This document shows, piece by piece, positions 35,346 to 47,243 of a stretch of 64,000 bases of DNA. Source of the stretch: Bagarius yarrelli (Eukaryota > Chordata > Actinopteri > Siluriformes > Sisoridae); assembly GCA_005784505.1 (NCBI GenBank), contig VCAZ01000097.1, positions 543,501 through 607,500 of the forward strand. The letters run 5' to 3'. The position numbers and the translations under genes are program-made. Positions within the stretch are counted from its first letter, which is position 1. Each line of letters opens with the position of its first letter. The notes under the pieces are model-generated. The model worked only from the letters and a program-made list of their open reading frames with translations. It searched no databases and was not told the origin of the DNA.

Positions 35346-38300
35346 ATTCCAGCCAGGCGATGTGCGCTCACAGATCCAGATGTTCCACAGACTCTGCGGT
35401 GAAAGCAGACGCATTTTGTGCGACCCGTTTAAACTAACGTTCAATCAAATCGGCTCCATTTTGGTGGGTTTTGGGGCTCAGGAATCACACCGTTTTTCTC
35501 CATCTGTGGATCTAAGCAGGGGGTCCTAAAGAGGCGACATCTCTCTGCCCCCCCCATCCTCCCACCACATTCATACTATTTTGCAATCAAGAACAAAAAA
35601 AGTATTTATATTTATCTCACATTTATTTTTGAAGGGAAGCTTTATTGTACATCAGACAGCTGTTTTCTCTCCTTTAAGCTGGCATTAATGCACTAAGGCC
35701 TTTACACACCACCTGTTGCATTTAAAGACATAATGGAAAAGAAAAAAGAATAAAAAGAATATTAACCTGTTGGCTTATTGTATTTAATAAGTATTAATTG
35801 CTCAGGAAAAGAATTAACAACTAAACAAAACTCCATTTGTGAAAAAAAAAAATCTGACATAAACTGTTGATGCGCCATATAAAAAAACCTGAACCGATGC
35901 CCTGCTTATGGCTGATGCTGATACACATACTGATAAAAACTCTCATTTTCATATCATTTGCAGTTTGTGCACTCAGAAAAATAGAAAATCTACAATGCAC
36001 CGATGAAACCGCAGGTCTCGCAAAATTGATAAATTCCTGGTGGCCCTCCGGGTAGTCACACTTTAATTTTTGGTAGAAATGAATTAAAGTAGCCCAAATA
36101 AAAAAAAAGACATTATTTTTAATTGTAGAATATTGCAAGGAAGACAAAAAGAAGGAAGGAACCATTCCCCACAGTGTGGGCAGAAGGTCTCCAAATGTGT
36201 TTTTTTGCTTTTCTATTCATGTCCAGATTTAAGGTGTTCTACAGAAAATGTGAAAAGCTACTCAAAAGCTGAAATGTCTAAGACGATTCCCAAAGGCAGC
36301 AGTTCAGATGACAGTCCAGACCTCTCTGACCTCTGATAAGGAAGATCTTATATTAAATATTGATGATTTTGTTATTGGCAAATTTGCAGGATGATCAGTA
36401 AATTGATCAGGTGGTAAAAATGGCTGAAATTAATTCTTGATTAAAATGGCTGTTATACCGAAAGAGGAAGTTGTAAAGAAACTGCCTTTCTGTGTGGGAG
36501 GCAGAGCAACTGGAGAGAAAAGCAACTGGTATCCCTTCGTAACTGAAACAGTGAATATCGAATTAAAATTAACGAAAATTCATTTGTTCTACAGACTGAA
36601 GAGGCTGCGAATAGGATGTTATAAATCTCTGGGTTCTGTTGGATAAATGGCTTTTCTGTATTTGGTTCTCAGTTAAAATTAGATGCTATTGCTTTTTTAC
36701 ATAAAATAAAATAAGGTTTTAGCTGAAATCTTTTTTTTGGCTTAACTTACCATACACAAAGGCCCATCTTACATCACACATGGGGTGAGTTGTGCAACCA
36801 GACCAGAGGAAAGTATATATCTGTGCAGAAAAAGTTATCAAAGAGCCGTTGGTTTCAGAATAATCAGAACCTTTAGAGAGGTAATACTAATATTTTAAAG
36901 CCTGCCTGGAAGACACCATAGCCCGGGACGTCAGGCTACCAAACTTATTTAAGTAGCTCGGGCTTAACTATAGTAGCAAACATCAGTCCAGACTCATCAA
37001 AGGTTTTTATTGTTGTTTAAGAGCAATAAGTTCGTGATTGTATTGAACATCCGCCATGCAAGGTCCTGTCAATCAACTGTTAAAACAAGCACAGAATTAT
37101 ATATGATATAAATAGACGTGTTTTTTCATATTATCCAGTCCAAGTAGAACTGTATAAATGCATTATTTGACAAGCTAGATAACCAGCTTACGTAATGAAA
37201 TACCCACTGGACAATATAATAAATATAATGATAAAATAAAGCTGCTGGGAATCTCCTTTGGAAACACATGATGTAGAGTTCGGTACAGTTGCAGTGTTAA
37301 CACCTCAGACCATCAGACCAAATGAAGGTTTTCTTTAAAGGTAGTGAGTGACCTCAACTGACTCATCTGTTCCTCCTGGTGGTTTGTTGGCTTTAGACTT
37401 TAGGCTCACATGTGTAATTCATAGCTAACAAGAATAAACATGTATCCTAGTAAATGTGTCGACAAAACTAACATACCTGCTAGAACCATTAGTAAGTAGT
37501 ATTTTTACTGAAGAACTTTTTGGTTTTCTCCTCTTTCTTTATCCAGTTTATCATTTTAGTCGAATAGCTGCAATATATCGTGATCTTCCTATACAACACA
37601 CACTGTGGTGGTTCTATAGTGGATTCTTTCTAGACTAGAGAGAAGCTGAAAAACTCCACATACGTACACCTTCCTGCCAAAAGTTTGTGGAAACCTAAAC
37701 ATCAGACCAAATATGTGGGTTTTCCCAAACTGTTGCTACAAAATTTAAAGCTAACAAATGTTTTCTTAGACTGAAACAAAAATGCTTAAACATGTTCTGG
37801 CATGACAATGTCCCCGTTCGCAAAGTGAGATGAAATTATGGCTTACTAAGTTCTGTGGAAGAGCCTAAGTATCTTGCCACCAGTCCTGACCTCAACCACA
37901 CTCAACACTTTGGGAATTCGTTGGAATGCTGACTGCACTCCAGACCTTCTCACCCAACATTACCACATTACCATAAGTCCTTAAAAATCAAGTGAAATCT
38001 TTCCCAGAAGAATTAATTTTATATAACAGAAGAAGAACTACTGCTGGAATGAAATGTTCAAAAATCACATGTGGCTGTAATGGTATATGGGTGTCCAGCT
38101 GATATCTGGTAAACCTCTACATTCTGCTCATTATAGAAGAACATCATCCCAAAATTCTTACTTTCAACTTTTTATATCAACAGGACAAATAAAAGCTTCA
38201 ACTCTTAATACTTTTGGGGCTGCAGTTACAGAAAACATAACCCTATATATAAATATCGGCTTTCTATCAATGCTGATGTGATTTGTTGTTCTGTCTAAAA

Positions 38301-39257
38301 TTAATATTATATATTTACATTAAATATTAATACATTAAAATATAAATATTAGTATATTTACATTAACAGCATTCGACAGATGTTCTTATCCAGAGCGACT
38401 TACGTTTATCTACAGTTTATACAATTGAGCAATTGGGGGTTAAGGGCCTTACTCAGGGGCCCACAGTGGTGGTTGGCGGTGCTGGGAATCGAACCGCAGT
38501 CTTTCTGGTATTAGTCCAACACCTTAACCACTGATATATAACTAATATATTATTATTAGTTGAGTATTAGTAGGTTCTAGAGCAGGAAGTTCACCACATG
38601 GTTCTGAACATCAAGAGTTGGAATCTCCTGATTTTTTTTTTGTTGCAGATTTGCACATTTGCAGATGTGATTTACCCCACATCTGTTTGCAGGCTGTGTG
38701 TGCGTGTTTCCGTTTTACACAACACCAAGTTCATTCCTTAGTGCCAAATCTATTTTTACATACTGATTTTTTAGCTAGAATAAAATCCATAACCAGTTGT
38801 TTTATTACTAATAGCATGTTTTTTTAAAAATAGTTTCTTTGGACTTTTCGTTTTAACATCATTTATTATAATTCTTCTGTTAAATCTTCTGTTCCGGAGA
38901 GTTTCACTCCATCGCTGTTCCACAGCGTCACACAATCACCCAGGAATAAATTCTATTCTCAGAATTAATTCTAACTCACTGCTGTTGCACGGTTATGCCA
39001 CAGGTGATTATTGTTAATATTTATTTATTAACTAACAAAGAGTAAAGTTTTATTGGTCATTTTTTCATGCTTTTAATTTTTTAATAATAAGTTTTATATG
39101 TATTTTCAGAATAATATACACACCTGGTAGAAAACAGGTTTTCATGTTACTTTGTGCTGTTATGAGTGAAATGGTGGTGAATGAATGGTATTTCCATGCG
39201 CTGCTCCTTTAATGCACTCCAGATGTTTGGCGTGATTTACACAATCAGCCCCCCAAA

Positions 39258-39293
<36 letters not shown>

Positions 39294-40042
39294 TACACAC
39301 ACTTTTGGTTAGCTATACTTATTGGGGACTGTACAAACTGTATTTTCTATCCCCTAATACTAACCCTAACTCTAATACTAACCCTAACCCTAACCCCCCC
39401 TACCCTGACCCTACCCTAACCCTGAACCCTGACCCCTAACCCTACCCCTAACCCCTAACCCTAACCCTAACCCTGACCCCTAACCCTAACCCTGACCCCT
39501 AACCCTAACCCTACCCTAACCCTAACCCTAACCCTGACCCTGACCCCTAACCCTAAACCCTAAAACCCTGACCCCTAACTCTAACCTAACCCCCCTAACC
39601 TGACCCTAACCCTAACCCTGACCCTGACCCCTAACCCTAAACCCTAACCCTAACCCTGACCTAACCCTAACCCTGACCCCTAACCCTAAACCCTAACCCT
39701 GACCCCTAACCCTAACCCTAACCCTACCCTGACCCTAACCCTAACCCTAACCCTAACCCTGACCCCTAACCCTAAACCCTAACCCTAACCCTGACCCCTA
39801 ACCCTAAACCCTAACCCTAACCCTGACCCTGACCCCTAACCCTAAACCCTAACCCTAACCCTGAACCTGACCCCTAACCCTAAACCCTAACTCCTAACAC
39901 TAAACTTTCTGCATTTTTACTTTCTCATTAAATCTCTTCCTGTGTGTTTTAAAAGCTTTTGTACTCATGAGGACCTCAAGTCCCCAGTCCCCATGAGTCT
40001 GTGTGTATTCAGGTTTAGGTCCCCACCAGGATGTATGAACCC

Positions 40043-40077
<35 letters not shown>

Positions 40078-41542
40078 TATGCAAAGCCACAACAATACCA
40101 AATCACATAAGAACTAATCATGTGTGTGTGTGTGTGTGAGAGAGAGAGCCTTGTGGTATTTAAACTGAACACTATGTGCTTTATTATTCATTGTTATTAT
40201 ACCAAAAGAGTTTATTTCTCTCAAAATGCAGACAAAACACACAGGGAACGAGAGCAGCGAATGAAAGAATGTTTTTCTTTGGCTGTGAGCTGAAACACAT
40301 TTTACTGTTTTATGGTTGGTATGTGAAGGAATGTGCGTCTGGGCTGAGTGGTTTAAAAGACTACAGAAATGTTGCTTAAAGTGTTCTCATGTAAACAGGT
40401 ATGTGTGTGTGTGTGTCTGCTGATCTGTAATTTTACACACTGTTTCTGTTATTCTAAGCAATTAGCAGCTTTGCGTAAATGCTGTAAACTTTTATTAGAA
40501 CTGTAACGATTCCGGCCTCCCACCACCAGAAGGCGTCCTCGTCTGAATACTAGCCACTTCCGCTAATACTTCCTGTGGCTAGGTTTATAAGCTAGCCAAA
40601 CTATGAACACATTGCAAAGTCTTGGCTGCTTCAGAAAAATGCTAATATTTTTTATTTTTCTTAACTTCCTTCCATCATTCAATTTTTAGAGAGTTTCAAT
40701 AAAAGACAATTTCGAACCATTTTTATCTCCATTATAAAGTTATTATGAACATTATTTAATCCAAAAAGGTGTATATTTTTTCCACAGTACTTGTGGTACG
40801 TTGTTGGTACACAGCCCTTAATGACGCTCACATCTGTTCCGTCTGGCTGTCTGCACTTCAGTCTGATGCTTGGAATCGAGCATGACATTTTTTTTTTTAG
40901 CATTTGCTTTGTATGACCTGGCATTTCCTGTTTGCTCTGGTTAGACAATATAGCATGTGTGTTTCATTGAAATGAAGTGTTTTTGTGGGGATGAAGAAGG
41001 ACTTCAATTTGCCTGAGGAATTTTTTGGTCGGCTCGTACAGACAGGGAAAAAAATAACTTAATCTTCCGCTGATTTTGTGTGTTTGCTCACTGACAAAGA
41101 AAAAAGAAGTGTGTAATTGTAATTGTGGGTTTATTCTAACAGTGAGAGAAAGAATAACCGCAAAAAATCCGGAAAAACACATTTCGAAACAAAATGATTT
41201 GCGTTTTATAAGAATATAATAATTTGACCCCTTTTGCAAAACAAGACTTAGTGTGTGATGACAAAACCCTGTGTGTGTTTGTGAGGGATGAGTCAGAAGT
41301 CGGGGAAATGGACGAAATTACAGGTGGTACTGTGGTCGGTGTCAACACTGCTGATTAACTACATCACTAAAAAACCACAGTTGCTGAGTTTATCGAAAAA
41401 GTGCTAAGAATGATAAAAATTATATAGTAAGTATTAAATATTAAAGAACAATAATAAAAAACAACAACTCCACATGCACCCCTACACGACAAATGATTTA
41501 AGTAGATGTTTTTAAGAAGATGCTAACAGAAAGGACATCTTT

Positions 41543-41583
<41 letters not shown>

Positions 41584-44500
41584 ATTTTTACCCATACCTA
41601 TTTTTTTAATGGACGCTTGCTTTTTTTTTATCCTTCTCACTGTTACCTTGGCAACCATCGCTGCCTTGCCATAGCCAGTTGCCATGGCGGTTGTGAACAT
41701 CAGTGTTTTGGGCAGTGTTTCTGGTTCGTTCGGAGCTTTTTTTTTCTTACAGTTGTGTTACAAGCTGCCGGTGATGATGTCGTATATTATAGCATGTCTC
41801 ATATATCATTCTTTGCGAATCTTCCTTCTATTACCACAGTGAGTCATTTATGATGTCGTTGCCACAGCAACCACTGGATTGCACTGTATTTCTGTGTGTC
41901 TCTGCGCAAGTGAGTAAGTTATGAGTCAGACGAGAAGAATGGCTGCTGTTTTCACTTCTCCTGCACACACTTTCTGTGTAATTGCCGCCACGATATGACA
42001 AAGCACAAAAATTACCATGCGCAGTTTTTAATTTAGAAGAAGGTTGTGTAAGTGTGTGACATTTTTGGGTAGTATTATGTTTTATGTAGTTTTAGGCTGT
42101 ACATTTTAGGAATAGGGGCTGTATAAGACTTAAGAGTTTATGGGTGTTGGTCTAATTCTGTAATATTTTAATACTTTAAGATTTTAGGAGCTTGATATTA
42201 GTTTAGTCTCATGGCTGTACTGATGTTTGTACTTTGTGAAGAATAGGAGCCCTAGATGGGCATCGGACAGTCTTTTTTATTTCAGCAGCAGTTCTTAGGT
42301 GCACAGGAATAAGTGCTCGGATTGGTTTGTCCAGTGGTGCGAGCGGATCTTGTACTGTGTGCATGTTTTTTTTTTTTTTGAGGCTTAATACCAAAATCAT
42401 TTTAATTTGCAAATTCCAAGAATTGAAAGAACTATTCGAAATGGAAACTGTGGATAAATCTTGTTGCTGTTCAAATATAATTTAAAAGGATTCGATTCCG
42501 ATGGGCTTTGACTCGGCCATTCCCAGGACTCTCCATTCCATTTGGCCATTTGTCATCCGTTTCTTAGTTGGATTTCAACTCTGGTTACAGTCCTTCCTGG
42601 GTGGATTTATGGTACGTTCATGGGTCATTGTCAATTGCAGGTTTCCAGTTCCGCTTTCAAGCCCCCCTCTGATACACTGTAGAATTAGAATTCATGTGGA
42701 TTGTATGATGGTGTGAGCTGGCCAGTTCCTGCTGCAGTAAAGCATCCCCAAACCAGGACACCTCCATGTTTTACAGTATGAGGTTGTTTTCCTGGAAAGC
42801 TGTAATTGGTCCTCGTGTTGCAGTGTCCAAATTATTCCATTTTAAACTCAGCTGTCCAAAGAACATTATTCCAGAAGTCCTGGTCTTTGTCTACGTTTTC
42901 TTTGGCAAACTTCAGTCTGGCCTTCATGTTCAACAGTAGTAGGAGCCCTGCTGTAGGTCCTGTGATGACACTTTAGGGTTTTTGGTGACTTCTTTTAACA
43001 TCGTCTGGTCTGAAGTAGTTTTTAACCAAGTAGTCTTTCAGCCATCACACCTGCATCGTTTCTGTCCTCTGGTGTATGTGGGGTGGGACTGATGGTTCAC
43101 ACACAAGCATGCACGTTCGCACACACCAACAAAAACGTCTCCGTTTAAAATCACATACTGCTTAAGTAGCTCTTACATTTAAGTACTTACTTCCTGACCA
43201 TTAAAAAAGACCATTCTATGTATAATGGTTACGTGTAGTATGAATAAAATTCAGATTTACTTTTACATTTTCAGCATTTGGCAGACTTCCTTATCCAAAG
43301 CGGCTTACATTTATCTTACTTTACAACTGAGCAATTGAGGGTTAAGGGCCTTGCTCAGGGGCCCCACAGTGGCAGCTTGGTGGTGATGTGTTTCAGTGTT
43401 TCATTTAATATTTGAAACATCAAAGTTATTTGACACATTTTAAAAAACGTAATGCAATAAAACACTTTTTCTGATAATTAGTTACTTTTATAATGATGTT
43501 ACTATTTGTAAGAAGTAACTATAACTAATTACTTTTTTCACATGATTTTCTTGTTTATGTTGAGTAAAATGAGCCAATCAGTTGTATGTGATTATGACTG
43601 TGATTATGACTGTGATTATGACTGTGATTATGAATGTGTGCTTGCACTATATTGGTTGTTTTTATGTCTTGTTTTGGAAAGATATTTGTGCGCCCCCTCG
43701 TTGGAAGCCCCTTGCCTTCCTGTTAGTTATGGTCTGGTGCTGACTCTGGTTTCGCCACATATCCACATCTGAACATTAATCAGTCAAGAATTCTGGCTTA
43801 AATCTGAGGACCAGTTTTCATAGTTTGATATTACACATCATGTTAAAGCCTCTGTATGACCCAATGAAGTTCGTTTTTTACACATCCAGCAATTATGATT
43901 GAACGTCTGTTTGAACATGAGATTAATGAGATCAATTAGTACACAGGCTTCTATGTCAGGGTAAAATATAAGGAGGGTAATTAACTTGCACTAGGGTAGA
44001 CTACCAGATGAAACTTCTAAAAGTTTCTTCTGTCTGCTTTTCGTCCGAGTCTGTTTTTTTCTCTGGTGTTTGGTAAGATTCATGTTCTTACTGTGACCTG
44101 TTAAACCCATCTCACACACACACACACACACACACACACTTTTAAAGAATGCAATGAGAAAAAGGGACGGGGAAAGTCTGCTTCCAGTCTCACCTGGTAG
44201 TTTAAATAAATGTTTTACTTATTACACACTGTCTAAACTTCAGTTGGAGGTAAAACACACATACACACATTCTGGAATATTATAAATAGAATTCCACAAA
44301 ACTGCTATCCTACTGAGACACACACACACACACACCACTGTGTAAGTCTTCTTCCTCTATTGCTTTACACTCCTATAACTTGCGTGCAGTGTTTTCTGAT
44401 TGAAGAACAACAAAAGGAAAGGTAACGCAATGCACACATGGGAATTGATGCATTTTTCAGAGCGTTAGCAATGTGTATTTAACTATACTATATAATACAG

Positions 44501-45090
44501 TATATACTATATAATACAGTATATAATACTCCTGCTTACCCAGCCCAACATTTTAATTTGGAAGTAAAATTACTGTCCTTTATGTAGGTGGCGGGACTTT
44601 TCTTAGACCTTCCCTATTCTTACACTACTTAACTTTACATTTAGATTATCAAAAAAAAATTATATATATATATATATAAAAAAAACCCCAATTTCATTTA
44701 TTGCTGTTTTTTTCCCACCAAAGTTTTCAGTCTGTGATCTATAAAAGCAGAATTAGTGTATTTATGGAAAGGGATTTAAACCCCTTCTGTAAGTCACTCT
44801 GATTAACTGATATAATTGTAAATGTAAATCCTAATGCAAAAAAGAAAAACCCCAATGCAGTTTGATACCTAAGATTATGGGATATACAGTAACATACATA
44901 AACAGAATCACTGCAAGCTACAGACTACCACATTCTCTGTTTATAATCTTTCACATTAATTCCCCCGATTGGCTGTCAGCTCCTTTCTATCTACCTTTTC
45001 TACCTAAATTCAGTGGTAGACATTCAGTTCTTTTCTTTCGAATACATCTTCACAAAATAATTCCTAATAACTAAAAGTGAACGTATGCTG

Positions 45091-45122
<32 letters not shown>

Positions 45123-47243
45123 GCTCTCTTACTCACACACACACACACACACACACACAGAGTTCAAATCACAGACACTCATTGCAAACCACTTTCGCAA
45201 TCTGGATGGGTGCATATAAATTCTGGGAATTTACTTTCCAGGAGGAAACAGACGTTCTTTCTCCAGGAACTTTTTTTTTCTCTGTGTCTTTTGATCTCTT
45301 TCTTTTCTTGCCCTCTTTTTTTTCTGGCTGTTTTGTTTGTCTGAAGATCCAGTAAAGAACTAAAAAATAAAATATTGACAAATTAACCAATAAAATATAA
45401 AATGAAATAAAATATGAATCCTTTAAAATAGAAAAAAGGCCAAATGAGTAAACATTAAATTAAATAGTAAATAATTAAAATCTTTTAGTTGCCTTTTGCC
45501 AGATCGAACCACTAACCACACCTTCCAAATATTAGTTCTAGTTAGTATTATAGATTGTGTTATGTTGTGGTGTTTTCAGTGGGGTTGTGTTACTGTGCCT
45601 CTATTGCACTATATATATTAGCATTTAGACAGTTACAGCAAAACTACAGCATTTTTAGCTAACTTTGAATATTGTATAATGCTGCATTTTGGTCTGGTAA
45701 CGTTACATATTCTTTTATAGTAGTGGTTCAACCCACTTTATCAGTGTTATTATATTTTGGGAAACAAGCACCGAGGTAAATTAAGATAGATCGTATCAGT
45801 GGCAAATCAGAAAATCTTCCTTTTCTCCTTTCGGCTGTTCCCTTTTAGGGGTCACCACAGCGAATCATCTGTCTCCACCCAACCCTATTCTCTACATCCT
45901 CCTCACTCACACACACTAACATGTCCTCGTATACCTCCTCTGGCAAATCAGAAAATAATTCTTAAAAAGCCTTAAACGATATTATTTAAAGGATATGGCA
46001 GCAGATTTAGGATATGAAGAAATAAAAAGGTTCCTGTGTGAGAAACGATGCCTTGAAAAGATTCCGTGTCTCTTTTTTAAGCTATAAATTAGCTAGTTTG
46101 CTACTGTCTATGGCTAATTATGTTCTCTTTCTTTCTCTCCTGTCTCTTGTCCTTCTTTATTGTCTATCACAGCATTTCCAGAACATGTTGAAGTCAAAGC
46201 TGAATGTTTTGACTCTGCGTAAAGACTCGCTACCGAGTGTCATCTTCCATGAACCAGAGGCCATCGAGCTATGCTCTACACACACCACCAAACCACGCAC
46301 ACACAATGGCTATAAGGTATGTCAAACATGCCATGTATAGAAAAACAAAAATAGGCTTTTATAGAGTTTGTATATTGTGTATAGCTTGGGGGGTCTCGCA
46401 CTAGCTCACACAGACATATACTGTACATCATGTCTGTGGCTTTTATTTCTAAGTTAGTCATCTGAAATAGCCTTAAAATTATAAAAAAAGAACCCAAACA
46501 TTTAGAAATTAGAACTGATTTTAAGTCACATAAAAATACTACAAAGTTGGTCTTTGCCTCAGACATCAACCTCATGTCACTCTGGTTGAATTCATGATTT
46601 CCAGAAGATGTCAGTCACAATTTTTGTGACACTTGTAAGGATCAGCTAACTGCTAGATTTTCTTGTTTATGTCGGGATAGACTTTAAAATACATTTTCAA
46701 GATTTTCCCAAATACATAATAAAACAAACTTTGGTTGTCATGGAACTGTACGTAGCTCTTACTGTGTGCCTCTTCTAGGTGACATATCTAGGGAAAGTGA
46801 CAATCCCAGGCTCCAAGTTCCTCTCAGGCTGCACAGAGTCTGCTGTGGTGGCATTATGGGATACAAAGCGCCCATTAATTGCCATGGATGCCATGCTGGA
46901 GATCCGGCCTTTCCAGGTACGTCTGCATCACCTAAATGGGCGGAGTGATGAGCAAGATACAGTGGAGACATTCCAGGTGGCACAGATTGCGTACTGCACA
47001 GCGGATCATGAAGTGAGCCCGAAGGTGTTTGCGTTCATCTACCGGCAGATCAATGAAGACCTGACGTTTCAGATGGACTGCCATGCCGTAGAGTGTGAAA
47101 GCAAGCGTGCTGCCAAGATGCTCGCACATGCCATGATGGATGCCTTCAACAAAACCTTTCATTCCATGCGGACCGACGGACGCATCCACCACTCAGGGCA
47201 TGAGCTTCCTGAAGATTTAAATGCAAATCCTGATGATGGCTGA
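35275..47243 (+). CDS. pid1: PID1, phosphotyrosine interaction domain-containing protein 1 (complete, 3 coding exons)
   Basis: PTB-domain adaptor of the LRP1/insulin-signalling context (family knowledge). Exons: 35275-35304 (M-W-Q-P-A-S-E-R-L-Q), 46173-46316, 46779-47243; phase 0 at both junctions; 212 residues against 217 for the human isoform with the same M-W-Q-P start. Conserved landmarks: M-L-K-S-K-L-N-V-L-T-L, H-E-P-E-A-I-E-L-C, V-T-Y-L-G-K-V, L-E-I-R-P-F-Q-V, A-Y-C-T-A-D-H, Y-Q/F-Q-M-D-C-H-A-V-E-C-E-S-K and T-F-H-S-M. It ends in an acidic D-D-G. The PTB fold covers about residues 50-200, mostly in exon 3. A GT inside exon 3 (near 46918) is not a real donor because the protein continues in frame. 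The two-residue-per-site differences from mammals are substitutions, not frameshifts. Confidence 0.95.
37655..38110 (+). mobile_element. Decayed short DNA transposon (MITE-like), relatively long copy
   Basis: Begins CTTCCTGCCAAAAGTTTGTG, has GGCATGACAATGTCCCCGTT, CCTGACCTCAACCACACTCA and CAGAAGAATTAATTTTATAT words, and ends near TGTATATGG-GTGTCCAG. The body words are those of an abundant fish element related to transposase-derived sequence. No intact frame remains. Confidence 0.55.
38362..38535 (-). mobile_element. SINE copy, antisense
   Basis: The best-preserved copy in the window: ACATTAACAGCATTCGACAG, TATCCAGAGCGACTTACG, GGGTTAAGGGCCTTACTCAG, GGTGCTGGGAATCGAACCGC (reverse B-box) and CACCTTAACCACTG (reverse A-box). 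Confidence 0.75.
39259..39300. repeat. (TC)n(AC)n microsatellite
   Basis: CT run changing to CA run, immediately before the telomere-like repeat element. Confidence 0.9.
39305..40030. repeat. Dispersed repeat element carrying a telomere-like CCCTAA/CCCTGA array
   Basis: The array at about 39350-39900 is built of CCCTAA hexamers mixed with CCCTGA, CCCCTAA and CCCTAAA variants. Its flanks have opposed words: TTATTGGGGACTG before (near 39318) and CAGTCCCCATGAG after (39985-39997). TTTCTGCATTTTTACTTTCT follows the array. I recognise these flanks from a dispersed fish repeat with a short CCCTAA core, so the array looks expanded inside such an element. Confidence 0.75.
40045..40140. repeat. (CA)n and (TG)n pair
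   Basis: CA run at 40045-40074 and TG run at 40121-40138, about 47 bases apart in opposite sense, so they could pair as a hairpin. Confidence 0.8.
40500..40640. repeat. Possible end of a dispersed element
   Basis: CTGTAACGATTCCGGCCTCC followed by ACCACCAGAAGGCGTC and CTTCCTGTGGCTAGG. The words look like the start of a fish retroelement or DNA element, with no coding part. Confidence 0.3.
41546..41581. repeat. (CA)n microsatellite
   Basis: CA run in PID1 intron 1. Confidence 0.9.
42490..43065 (-). pseudogene. Tc1-like transposase relic, antisense
   Basis: Reading the - strand, the order is that of a Tc1-like transposase gene: a GGTTTTTAACCAAG-type N-terminal part, a segment equivalent to CTGAAGTTTGCCAAAG, then GACCAGGACTTCTGGAATAA, ACATGGAGGTGTCCTGGTTT, GGACTCTCC-like and CCGAGTCAAAGCCC. 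Stops and indels throughout make it inactive. Terminal repeats are not clear. Confidence 0.75.
43265..43388 (-). mobile_element. Partial SINE copy, antisense
   Basis: TTTACATTTTCAGCATTTGG, CAGACTTCCTTATCCAAAGC, GGTTAAGGGCCTTGCTCAGG and GCAGCTTGGTGGTG. The tRNA-like head is missing. Confidence 0.7.
43588..43635. repeat. 12-bp tandem repeat
   Basis: Four copies of GTGATTATGACT, the last with one change. It gives a spurious Y-D-C-D peptide repeat. Confidence 0.9.
44114..44140. repeat. (CA)n microsatellite
   Basis: CA run in PID1 intron 1, with another at 44319-44335. Confidence 0.85.
45096..45162. repeat. (TC)n(CA)n compound microsatellite
   Basis: CT run, a short CGCTCTCTTACT spacer, then a CA run. 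Confidence 0.9.
45823..45950. repeat. Dispersed teleost repeat fragment
   Basis: TCCTTTCGGCTGTTCCCTTT and AGGGGTCACCACAGCGAATC are consensus words of a widespread fish repeat. The element class was not determined. Confidence 0.5.

Larger units (their letters stand above)
35305..46172 (+). other. pid1: PID1 intron 1 (10.9 kb)
   Basis: Bounded by donor GTAAGC and acceptor CACAG. It contains a MITE-like copy near 37655-38110, SINEs at 38362 and 43265, the telomere-like array near 39350, microsatellites at 39259, 40045, 40121, 41546, 44114, 44319 and 45096, a Tc1-like relic at 42490, a 12-bp tandem at 43588, TA-rich sequence at 44470-44680, and a dispersed repeat at 45823. Remaining sequence, including short open frames at 36133-36646, is unrecognised. 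Confidence 0.8.

Noticed and set aside
36133..36646. Two open frames in PID1 intron 1, one with an acceptor-like sequence and a Ser/Asp-rich end
   Set aside because: No family resemblance, broken by stops between them, and no fitting donor. PID1 is fully explained without them.
39350..39900. Interpretation as a true telomere or chromosome-fusion scar
   Set aside because: The array is impure and is flanked by opposed words typical of a dispersed element, and it sits inside an intact gene intron.
46917..46925. Possible splice donor inside PID1 exon 3 (CAG/GTACGT)
   Set aside because: The protein continues in frame with conserved PTB residues directly after it.
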